Positions 1 through 6,353 of a stretch of 11,698 bases of DNA are shown here, piece by piece (within the stretch, counting starts at the first letter, position 1; every line of letters begins with the position of its first letter). The stretch is from JBLNBU01 sp050260215. Lineage in GTDB: Bacteria; Pseudomonadota; Alphaproteobacteria; Rhodospirillales; Magnetospirillaceae. Where the stretch lies: NCBI GenBank assembly GCA_050260215.1, contig JBLNBU010000116.1, forward strand, positions 1 through 11,698, read 5' to 3'. Below the pieces are notes generated by a model that searched no databases, was not told the origin of the DNA, and worked only from the letters and a program-made list of their open reading frames with translations. The position numbers and the translations under genes are program-made.

Positions 1-214
1 CCCAGGGCGGGAACTCCAGCACCTCCAGCTCGGGGGCGAAGAAGGCCAGCGCTTCGGCGATGCGGGCGAGGCGGCCTTCGTCGCGGACGACGTGCACCAC
101 CTCGCCGCCGCGGGCGCGCGCCAGTTCGGCGATCACCCGGGCATCGTGGCCCTCGGGCGCGCCGGCAATGGTCGCACGCCCCGGCCCGGACAGGAATTGT
201 GCCAGGTCTTTCAA
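1..214 (-). CDS. mfd: Transcription-repair coupling factor Mfd, N-terminal fragment (partial at window edge)
   Basis: Mfd is the large ATP-dependent translocase that removes RNA polymerase stalled at DNA lesions and recruits UvrA. Only the first 71 codons lie in the window, because the gene runs off the left edge. The minus-strand frame beginning at TTG (214-212) reads KDLAQFLSG..., continues through an alpha/beta segment (VIAELARARGGEVVHVVRDE) and ends in LEVLEFPPW. This matches the start of the UvrB-like N-terminal domain of Mfd, where a similar 'LEFPAWDCLPYD' stretch is normal. The TTG start is chosen because it overlaps the sdhE stop in the sequence TTGA, a coupling arrangement, and no ATG fits as well. 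Mfd next to sdhE and recG is a common alphaproteobacterial arrangement. Identity is quite secure despite the short fragment; the exact start codon is less so. Confidence 0.82.
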   Translation of the reverse strand, partial: MKDLAQFLSGPGRATIAGAPEGHDARVIAELARARGGEVVHVVRDEGRLARIAEALAFFAPELEVLEFPPW

Positions 215-477
215 AGGATTGCGGCTTCGGTCTGAACGAATTTCTTGATCATGGCCATGACGTCGTGGTCGAAGGCCTGCGGTACCGGCTGCTTGCCGGT
301 GACCCAGTTGAACAGGTCGTTGTCGCCCTCGGCCAGCAGCGTCTCGAACCGGTCGACCTGGTCGGGCGCCAAGCCGGCCAGGTAGCGGTCGGCGAAACGG
401 CCGAACAGGATGTCGTTCTCGTTCGAGCCCATATGGTGGGCGCGGAACTTCAGGCGTTTCAGTCGAGCGTCGTCCAT
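211..477 (-). CDS. sdhE: Succinate dehydrogenase assembly factor 2 / FAD assembly factor SdhE (DUF339)
   Basis: This small soluble protein of 88 residues promotes covalent attachment of FAD to the SdhA flavoprotein of succinate dehydrogenase (family knowledge). Its length is normal for the family. The all-helical SdhE pattern is visible: an LKRLKFRAHH opening, a conserved G-x-x-E-x-D core (G17, E20, D22), ILFGRFADRYL, and the late DNDLFNWVTGKQPVP segment that matches the family's 'DPDLFNWL' block. It ends in an IKKFVQT helix. The family's hallmark RGxxE reads MGSNE here, so Met16 stands where Arg is usual. The gene is promoter-proximal and its TGA overlaps the TTG start of mfd by 4 nt, implying cotranscription and coupled translation. 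It is divergent from recG. No strong Shine-Dalgarno is seen before the ATG. Assignment is confident from fold pattern and context. Confidence 0.9.
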   Translation of the reverse strand: MDDARLKRLKFRAHHMGSNENDILFGRFADRYLAGLAPDQVDRFETLLAEGDNDLFNWVTGKQPVPQAFDHDVMAMIKKFVQTEAAIL

Positions 478-487
478 CGCGGGGGGA

Positions 488-515
488 TTGCTTCGTGGTC
501 GCGGGAGACTAGGAT
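488..515 (+). promoter_or_regulatory. Weak candidate promoter for recG, overlapping the sdhE promoter
   Basis: On the plus strand TTGCTT (488-493), a 16-bp spacer and TAGGAT (510-515) form a poor sigma70-like match. Its -10 box would overlap the -10 of the opposing sdhE promoter, so simultaneous use seems unlikely. It is listed only because recG must be transcribed from within or upstream of this 82-bp gap. Confidence 0.2.
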
Positions 516-541
516 ATAGAGCCTCGCCGCCCGCCTGTCAG
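513..541 (-). promoter_or_regulatory. Predicted sigma70-like promoter of sdhE-mfd
   Basis: Read on the minus strand, CTGACA (541-536) matches five of six -35 consensus bases. A 17-bp spacer separates it from TATATC (518-513), which matches four of six -10 bases. Transcription would begin near 506, giving a leader of about 28 nt before the sdhE ATG at 477. Spacing and position are ideal, so this is the best promoter candidate in the window. The same 82-bp intergenic region must also serve recG. Confidence 0.55.
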
Positions 542-559
542 CCACTGCTTGATGGATCC

Positions 560-2641
560 ATGCGCCCGCCTGCCCTCAATCCCCTGTTTGCGCCGGTGAC
601 CTCGCTGCCCGGCGTGGGTCCGCGGCTGGCCCCGTTGTACGAGCGCCTGTGCGGGCCGCTGGTGGTGAACCTGCTGTGGCACCTGCCGTCGGGCGTGGTC
701 GACCGCCGCTTCTGCCCCAAGGTCGCCGAGGCCCCGGCCGGTCGGGTCGCCACGCTCACCGTGCGGGTCGACGCCCACATGCCGTCGGGCAGCCCCAAGC
801 GGCCGTACCGGGTGCGGCTGGCCGACGAGACCGGTTTCCTGCACCTGGTGTTCTTCCACGGCCGCGAGGACTGGCTGCGCAAGCAACTGCCCGAGGGCGA
901 ATGGCGGGTGGTCAGCGGCACGGTCGAGCACTTCAACAACGAGGTGCAGATCACCCATCCCGACCACATCGTGCCGCTGGAGCAGAAGGCCGAGGTGATG
1001 GCGGTCGAGCCGGTCTATCCGCTGACCGCCGGCCTGACCAGCCGCATGGTGGCCAAGACGGTGCGCGCCGCGCTCGACCGGGCGCCCGAGCTGCCCGAAT
1101 GGCAGGACGCCGCCTGGCTGGCGCGCCAGGGCTGGCCCGGCTGGCGCACCGCCCTTCTTGGCCTCCACCGCCCCGAGGACGAGCGCGCCGTCACCGAGGA
1201 TAGCCCCGTCCGCCGCCGGCTTGCCTTCGACGAACTGCTGGCCAATCAGTTGGCCCTGATGATGGTGCGCGCTCACATGCGCAAGCTGAAGGGCCGGCCG
1301 CTGGCCGGCGACGGCCGCTTGCGCGCCAAGGTGCTGGGCGCCCTGCCCTTTGCCCTGACCGGTGCGCAGACCCGCGCCCTGGCCGAGATCGACGCCGACA
1401 TGGCCGAGCCCTTACGCATGCTGCGCCTACTGCAGGGCGACGTCGGCAGCGGCAAGACGGTGGTGGCGTTGCTGGCCATGCTGACGGCGGTCGAGACCGG
1501 TGCCCAGGCCGCCCTGATGGCGCCCACCGAGATCCTGGCCCGCCAGCACCTGGCCACCATCGAGCCGCTGGCCGCCGCGGCCGGCCTGCGCGTCGGCCTG
1601 CTGACCGGCCGCGACAAAGGCAAGGCACGCGCGCGGCTGCTGGAAGAGTTGGCCGCCGGCGACATCCACATCGTCATCGGCACCCACGCCCTGTTCCAGG
1701 AGGACGTGGCGTTCCAGGATCTCGCCCTGGCGGTGATCGACGAGCAGCACCGCTTCGGCGTCCACCAGCGCCTGGAACTGGCGGCCAAGGGCATGGCCGT
1801 CGACGTCCTGGTGATGACGGCCACCCCCATCCCGCGCACCCTGCTGCTGACCGCCTACGGCGACATGGATGCATCGCGCCTCGACGAGAAGCCGCCGGGG
1901 CGCAAGCCGGTCGACACCCGCACCATTGCGCTGGGCCGCCTGGACGAGGTGGTGGCCGGCATCGGCCGGGCGGTGGCGGGCGGCGACCGGATCTATTGGG
2001 TGTGCCCGCTGGTCGAGGAGTCGGAGACCTCGGACCTGGCTGCCGCCGAGGAACGCCACCGGCACCTGGCCCAGGTGTTCGGCAACCGCGTCGGCCTGGT
2101 GCACGGGCGCATGAAGGGTGCGGCCAAGGACGCGGTGATGGAGGCATTTGCCGCCGGCCGCCTGGACATCCTGGTCGCCACCACGGTGATCGAGGTCGGC
2201 GTCAACGTGCCCGAGGCCACCGTCATGGTCATCGAGCATGCCGAGCGCTTCGGCCTGGCCCAGCTGCATCAGCTGCGTGGCCGGGTCGGGCGCGGCGAGC
2301 GGCCGTCGCGCTGCCTGCTGCTCTACGACACCCCCGTCGGCGAGGTCGCCAAGGCCCGCCTGGAAACCATGCGCGCCACCGAGGACGGCTTCGTCATCGC
2401 CGAGGAGGACTTGCGGCTGCGCGGCGGCGGCGAGGTGCTGGGCACCCGCCAGAGCGGACTGCCCGAGTTCGCCCTGGCCGATCTCGCCATCCACGGCGAG
2501 CTGCTGGCCGCCGCCCGCGACGACGCCCGGCTGATCCTGGACCGCGACCCCGAGCTGGATTCCCCGCGCGGCCAGGCGCTGCGGGTGCTGCTCTACCTGT
2601 TCGAGCGCGACGCCGCCGTCAGGACGCTGCGGTCGGGCTGA
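560..2641 (+). CDS. recG: ATP-dependent DNA helicase RecG
   Basis: RecG is a monomeric superfamily 2 translocase that remodels stalled replication forks and Holliday junctions. The 693-residue length is typical. The N-terminal wedge region opens with LNPLFAPVTSLPGVGPRLAPLYERL. Helicase motifs follow in order: Walker A GDVGSGKT (residues 293-300), motif Ia MAPTEILARQH, Walker B-type DEQH (394-397) followed by RFGV, motif III MTATPIPRT, GLVHGRMKG, and motifs V/VI VATTVIEVGVNVPEA and QLRGRVGRG. The C-terminal TRG translocation motif (about 609-640, DGFVIAEEDLRLRGGGEVLG) is complete. The open frame extends upstream to 410, but that part overlaps sdhE and lacks homology, so the ATG at 560 is chosen. 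No clear Shine-Dalgarno precedes it. The gene diverges from sdhE-mfd, and its last 49 bp overlap the convergent DUF502 gene. Confidence 0.96.
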   Translation: MRPPALNPLFAPVTSLPGVGPRLAPLYERLCGPLVVNLLWHLPSGVVDRRFCPKVAEAPAGRVATLTVRVDAHMPSGSPKRPYRVRLADETGFLHLVFFHGREDWLRKQLPEGEWRVVSGTVEHFNNEVQITHPDHIVPLEQKAEVMAVEPVYPLTAGLTSRMVAKTVRAALDRAPELPEWQDAAWLARQGWPGWRTALLGLHRPEDERAVTEDSPVRRRLAFDELLANQLALMMVRAHMRKLKGRPLAGDGRLRAKVLGALPFALTGAQTRALAEIDADMAEPLRMLRLLQGDVGSGKTVVALLAMLTAVETGAQAALMAPTEILARQHLATIEPLAAAAGLRVGLLTGRDKGKARARLLEELAAGDIHIVIGTHALFQEDVAFQDLALAVIDEQHRFGVHQRLELAAKGMAVDVLVMTATPIPRTLLLTAYGDMDASRLDEKPPGRKPVDTRTIALGRLDEVVAGIGRAVAGGDRIYWVCPLVEESETSDLAAAEERHRHLAQVFGNRVGLVHGRMKGAAKDAVMEAFAAGRLDILVATTVIEVGVNVPEATVMVIEHAERFGLAQLHQLRGRVGRGERPSRCLLLYDTPVGEVAKARLETMRATEDGFVIAEEDLRLRGGGEVLGTRQSGLPEFALADLAIHGELLAAARDDARLILDRDPELDSPRGQALRVLLYLFERDAAVRTLRSG

Positions 2642-3300
2642 GGGTCGGCTGCTCGGCGGTCGGGCGGCACGATGATGCCGGTGGACACCACCATCTTGAT
2701 GCCGTCCTCGACGGTCATGGACAGCACCTGGACGTCGCGCCGCGGCACGAACAGCAAGAAGCCCGAGGTCGGGTTGGGGGTGGTCGGCACGAAGACATTG
2801 ACCATGTCGTCGTCCAGCAGCCCCTGCACCTCGCCGCTGGTCGTCCCGGTGATGAAGCCCAGCGTCCACATGCCGGCGCGGGGGTATTCCACCAGCACCA
2901 CCTCGCGGAAGGCGCTGGCCTTCTGGGCCAGCACGGTCTCGAACACCTGCTTGACGGCGGAATAGATGCCGCGCACCACCGGCATGCGTTCGAACACCGC
3001 GTCGGATAGGCGCACGAACAGCCGGCCGGCATAGCCCGCCGTCAGCGCCCCGATCAGGGTCAGCGTCACCACCACCAGCACCAGGCCGAAGCCGGGAACG
3101 CCCCAGCTCTGCGGATTGAGCGCCGGCGGGATCAGCGGCGAAACGCTGGCGTCGACGAAGCGGACGAACTGCCAGGCGAGGTACATGGTGATCGACACCG
3201 GTGCGGTCACCAGCACGCCGGCGAACAGATAGGCGCGCAGCCGGGCCGCTAAGCGCATGTGGAACGGGCTTTCGTCGTGCTCGGCGGGCGGCGGGGACAT
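2593..3300 (-). CDS. DUF502 family two-pass inner membrane protein
   Basis: The 235-residue protein has two predicted membrane helices, about residues 24-46 (LFAGVLVTAPVSITMYLAWQ) and 67-93 (VPGFGLVLVVVTLTLIGALT). A soluble C-terminal half follows, with the family-typical segments MPVVRGIYSAVKQV (106-119), REVVLVEYPRAGMWTLGFIT, VNVFVPTTPNPTSGFLLFVPRRDV and DGIKMVVSTGI. These identify DUF502, whose biochemical role is not established. The frame is open upstream to 3405, but ATG at 3300 gives the usual length, and the 35 codons before it are Arg-rich and unlike the family. The last 49 bp overlap the 3' end of convergent recG, so the variable tail after VPPDRRA is encoded antisense to RecG. Family assignment is confident; the start is fairly sure; function is unknown. 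Confidence 0.88.
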   Translation of the reverse strand: MSPPPAEHDESPFHMRLAARLRAYLFAGVLVTAPVSITMYLAWQFVRFVDASVSPLIPPALNPQSWGVPGFGLVLVVVTLTLIGALTAGYAGRLFVRLSDAVFERMPVVRGIYSAVKQVFETVLAQKASAFREVVLVEYPRAGMWTLGFITGTTSGEVQGLLDDDMVNVFVPTTPNPTSGFLLFVPRRDVQVLSMTVEDGIKMVVSTGIIVPPDRRAADPQPDRSVLTAASRSNR

Positions 3301-3428
3301 GGGCGGGATCCGGGATGGAAGGGAACCGGCAGGATGACCCAGGCCAATGCCCGCCGCAACCGAATCGGCCGCCCTACCCCTTCGGTCGCGTCTCCTGGCG
3401 CGCAAACTCCCACCCCATATGCGCGGGC

Positions 3429-4463
3429 ATGGAAATGCCCCGCCTGCTGTCCGTCGCCACCGCGGTGCCGCCCATCGCGTTCCACCGCGACACCGTCTCG
3501 GCCTTCGCCCTCGACCTGTTCGGGGCCGAGGCCGAACGCCTGCTGCCGATCTTCGTCAATTCGGGGGTTGACAGCCGCCGCTCCTGCGTGGCGTTGGACT
3601 GGTACCGTCATCCCCACGGCTGGGCCGAGCGCTCGGCCCTGTTCGTCAACCACGCAGTGCCCCTGGCCGCCAGCGCCGCGCAGGCGGCCCTGGAGCGGGC
3701 GGGCCTGGGCGAGGCCGAGGTGGACGCGGTGGTGGCGGTGACCACCTCGGGCGTGTGCACCCCCAGCCTGGACGCGCTGCTGATCGAGCGCATGGGCCTT
3801 CGCCGCGATGTCGGCCGCCTGCCCGTCTTCGGCCTGGGCTGCGCCGGCGGGGCGCTGGGACTGGCGCGCGCCGCCGAAATCGCCCGGGCGCGGCCCGGCC
3901 GGCATGTGCTTTTGGTGGTGGTCGAGCTGTGCGGGCTGACCTTCCGCGCCGCCGATATGTCGAAAAGCAACCTGGTCGCTACTGCCCTGTTCGGCGACGG
4001 CGCCGCCGCGGCCGTGGTGTGCAGCCGCGGCGCCGGCCCGCGGATCTCGGCCTGGGGCGAGCACACCTGGCCCGACACCCTGGACGTCATGGACTGGCAC
4101 GTCGAGGACGACGGCTTCGGCGTTCAGTTCTCGCGCGACATCCCTACCCTGGTGCGCCAGCGCTTCCGCCCGGCCCTGGTGGATTGGCTGCGGCCGCTCG
4201 GGCTGGAGCCGGCCGACCTGGACGGCCATGCGCTGCACCCCGGCGGAGCCAAGGTGCTGTCCGCGCTCGAAGACGCGCTGGGGCTGGCCGACGGGCATCT
4301 GGCGGCGGAGCGCGAGGTTCTGCGCGACTTCGGCAACATGTCGGCGGCCACCGTGCTGTTCGTGCTGGACCGCGTCCTGCGCGCGCCCTTGCCCGCCCGT
4401 ACCCTGGTCGGCGCCCTGGGGCCAGGCTTCACCGCCGGCTTCCTGCTGCTGGAACGCCCATGA
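3429..4463 (+). CDS. Type III polyketide synthase (chalcone/stilbene synthase family; possible alkylpyrone or alkylresorcinol synthase)
   Basis: Type III polyketide synthases are homodimeric thiolase-fold enzymes that extend a CoA starter with malonyl-CoA and cyclise the product. The 344-residue protein carries the whole triad: Cys138 in GLGCAGGALGLARA, His270 in HALHPGG and Asn303 in FGNMSAATVLFVLDRVL. Also visible are NLVATALFGDGAAAAVV (181-197), DDGFGVQFSRDIPTLV (227-242) and the terminal GALGPGFTAGFLLLE. The TWPDTLDVMDWHVEDDGFGV segment resembles bacterial alkylpyrone/alkylresorcinol-type enzymes (BpsA, SrsA, ArsB/C class) more than plant chalcone synthases. ATG at 3429 (or 3435) is preferred over the open upstream extension to 3201, which overlaps the divergent membrane gene. 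Its TGA overlaps the ATG of the methyltransferase gene, so the two likely act in sequence. The starter unit, and so the product, cannot be read from sequence by eye. Confidence 0.93.
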   Translation: MEMPRLLSVATAVPPIAFHRDTVSAFALDLFGAEAERLLPIFVNSGVDSRRSCVALDWYRHPHGWAERSALFVNHAVPLAASAAQAALERAGLGEAEVDAVVAVTTSGVCTPSLDALLIERMGLRRDVGRLPVFGLGCAGGALGLARAAEIARARPGRHVLLVVVELCGLTFRAADMSKSNLVATALFGDGAAAAVVCSRGAGPRISAWGEHTWPDTLDVMDWHVEDDGFGVQFSRDIPTLVRQRFRPALVDWLRPLGLEPADLDGHALHPGGAKVLSALEDALGLADGHLAAEREVLRDFGNMSAATVLFVLDRVLRAPLPARTLVGALGPGFTAGFLLLERP

Positions 4464-4990
4464 GCCCGGTGCACGCCCTGCTGCTGGCCATGGTGGCGGT
4501 GCGCATCGCCGAACTGGCCTGGGCGCGGGCCAACACCCGCCGGCTGCTGGCAGAAGGGGCGGTCGAAGCCGGACGGGGCCATTATCCGGTGATGGTCGGC
4601 CTGCACGGCGCCTGGATCGCCGCCATGGCGGCGTGGATTCCGCCCGGTGCCCCGATGCTGCCCGAACCGCTGGCGTTGCTGGGGGGGCTTGCCGTGCTGC
4701 GGCTATGGGTCCTGGCCAGCCTGGGCCGGCGCTGGACCACGCGCATCCTGGCGGTGCCGGGCGAAACCCTGGTCCGCCGCGGCCCCTACCGCTGGCTGCG
4801 CCATCCCAACTACCTGGTGGTCGCCGGCGAGATCGCCGTGGCGCCGCTGGTGTTCGGGGCGGCAGAACTGGCGGTGCTGTTCTCGGCCCTCAACGGTGCC
4901 ATGCTCGCCCACCGGGTGGCGGTCGAGGAGGCTGCGCTTGGGTGCGTGCCGCCGATCAGCGCTCGTGGAAGCTCTGCTGCAGCTGGGTGA
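4460..4990 (+). CDS. Isoprenylcysteine carboxyl methyltransferase (ICMT)-family membrane methyltransferase, likely tailoring the polyketide
   Basis: This 176-residue membrane protein belongs to the ICMT/phospholipid-methyltransferase-like group of SAM-dependent methyltransferases. Hydrophobic segments lie at about residues 4-20, 45-60, 70-88 and 120-148. The diagnostic SAM-binding region is GETLVRRGPYRWLRHPNYLVV (101-121), with the RHPNY core, then E124 and the late RVAVEEAAL (152-160). The start ATG overlaps the TGA of the polyketide synthase gene (ATGA), indicating translational coupling. By analogy with BpsB and SrsB, which methylate alkylpyrones or alkylresorcinols made by the adjacent type III synthase, O-methylation of that product is the likely role; this is inference. 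After EEAALG the last 15 residues are Gly/Ala/Ser-rich, and the final 35 bp overlap the 3' end of the convergent membrane fusion gene, so the original C-terminus may have been altered. Confidence 0.85.
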   Translation: MSPVHALLLAMVAVRIAELAWARANTRRLLAEGAVEAGRGHYPVMVGLHGAWIAAMAAWIPPGAPMLPEPLALLGGLAVLRLWVLASLGRRWTTRILAVPGETLVRRGPYRWLRHPNYLVVAGEIAVAPLVFGAAELAVLFSALNGAMLAHRVAVEEAALGCVPPISARGSSAAAG

Positions 4991-6353
4991 ACACCGGCTT
5001 GAGCATGTAGGCGAGCAAGGTCTTGTCGCCGGTCAGGATTTCCGCCTGCACGGTCATGCCGGGGTGGATCACGTACTTGCCGGGGATGTCGCCGACGTAG
5101 TTGTGCTCCAGTTCCATCACCGCCTTGAAGAACGGCTGGCCCTTCTCGTCCAGGAAGCTCGATGCCGAGATCTGGGTGAGCGTGCCGTGGGCGGCGCCGT
5201 AGCGGGCGAAGTCGTAGGTGGTGACCTTGACCTTCACCGGCTGGCCGATCTTCAGGTGGCCGATGTCGCGCGGCTGGATCTTGGCGTCGACCTTGACCAC
5301 CGAGCCGATGGGCACGACTTCGCACACCATGCCGCCCGGCTGGATGACCGCGCCGGCGTTCTTGACCGCCAAGCCCTTGACGATGCCGTGGACGGGGGAA
5401 AGCACGTCCAGGCGCTTCACCCGGTCCTCGAGGCGGCCGATGCTTTCCTGCACCTGGGCCAGTTCGGCCACCACGGTGCCCAGTTCGTCCATGGTCTGGC
5501 GATAGAGCGTGGCCTTGTTGTCGGCCAGGCGCTGCTCGACCTCGGTCAGCGCCTCGCGGGCGGTGGCGGCCTGGCCGACGATGCGGGTCAGCTCGCCGCG
5601 CACCCTCGACAGCTCGCGCCGGTTGTCGAGGTAAACCACGCGCGAGACCAGGCCGCGGGCGACCAGCTGCTCGCGCATGTGCATTTCCTCGGTCAGCGCC
5701 TCGATCTGGTCCTGGAGCGCCTTCTGCTGGGTTTCCAGCAAGGCCAGGTCCGAGCGCTTCTGGTCGATCTGCGACAGGATCACCGCCCGCGCCGTGGTAC
5801 GCGCCTGGGCTTGGGTGGAAAAGATGGCCATGTTGTCGCTGACCAGGCGCTCATAGCCCTGGCCGATGGCGCTGAAATCGGGCTGGCGCTCCTCGGCGAA
5901 GGCGCGCAGGCGCTCGGCGCGGATCAACAGCGTCGCCTCGCGGGCGCGGGTCTGCTCGAGGTCCGAGATGGCCTGGGACGGCGACAGCCGGATGATGGGG
6001 GCGCCGGCCTCGACCTCGGTGCCTTCCTTGGCAACGATTTCCTGGACGATGCCGCCTTCCAGGTGCTGGACCTGCTGGACCGAGCCTTGCGGGATGATCT
6101 GCCCCTCGGCGGTGGCCACCTCGGGCAGGTCGGTCAGCGCCGCCCACACCACGAAGGCCGCGGTGGCACCGCTGGCCAGCATCATGGTGAAGCGGATCAG
6201 CGGCGACGTGCCGCTTTCCTCCAGCACCACCGCCTGGGCCAGGTGGCGAGTCTGCCGGCTGGACATCTTGACCGGGGGCTTGGCCGGCTCGGCCGGCACC
6301 AGCGCCTTGTCGGTGTCGGGCTGGGGAACGTTGACGAGGCTGTTGCTGCTCAT
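4956..6353 (-). CDS. Type I secretion membrane fusion protein, HlyD family
   Basis: HlyD-type adaptors are anchored in the inner membrane and span the periplasm, linking the ABC exporter to a TolC-like channel. The 465-residue protein has the canonical order. A cytosolic N-terminus of about 50 residues precedes one membrane helix (about 52-74), then a lipoyl half-motif (EGQIIPQGSVQQVQHLEGG, 83-101). A long coiled-coil-like alpha hairpin follows (about 128-312, rich in Q/E/L/R heptads). The second lipoyl half is at LSPVHGIVKGLAV (318-330), then come a beta-barrel domain and the conserved end PGMTVQAEILTGDKTLLAYMLKP (431-453), typical of RTX-exporter adaptors. The ATG overlaps the TGA of the upstream ABC gene (ATGA), so it is the third gene of a coupled operon. 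Its 3' end overlaps the convergent methyltransferase gene by 35 bp. No outer membrane partner is encoded in the window. Confidence 0.94.
   Translation of the reverse strand: MSSNSLVNVPQPDTDKALVPAEPAKPPVKMSSRQTRHLAQAVVLEESGTSPLIRFTMMLASGATAAFVVWAALTDLPEVATAEGQIIPQGSVQQVQHLEGGIVQEIVAKEGTEVEAGAPIIRLSPSQAISDLEQTRAREATLLIRAERLRAFAEERQPDFSAIGQGYERLVSDNMAIFSTQAQARTTARAVILSQIDQKRSDLALLETQQKALQDQIEALTEEMHMREQLVARGLVSRVVYLDNRRELSRVRGELTRIVGQAATAREALTEVEQRLADNKATLYRQTMDELGTVVAELAQVQESIGRLEDRVKRLDVLSPVHGIVKGLAVKNAGAVIQPGGMVCEVVPIGSVVKVDAKIQPRDIGHLKIGQPVKVKVTTYDFARYGAAHGTLTQISASSFLDEKGQPFFKAVMELEHNYVGDIPGKYVIHPGMTVQAEILTGDKTLLAYMLKPVFTQLQQSFHER

Noticed and set aside
410..559. 50-codon N-terminal extension of recG
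   Set aside because: The extension overlaps sdhE and its promoter and does not resemble RecG. The ATG at 560 gives the family's usual start and length.
1427..2869. 480-codon minus-strand open frame antisense to recG
   Set aside because: RecG motifs are complete on the plus strand. The antisense translation is Q/G/A/H-rich and has no domain.
3201..3428. 76-codon upstream extension of the polyketide synthase frame
   Set aside because: It overlaps the 5' end of the DUF502 gene, is Arg/Pro-rich and unlike the synthase family. The ATG at 3429 gives the normal length.
4940..4990. Frameshift disabling the methyltransferase gene
   Set aside because: All diagnostic motifs (RHPNY, late EE) are in one frame. 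Only the tail looks altered, so the gene is treated as intact with a changed C-terminus.
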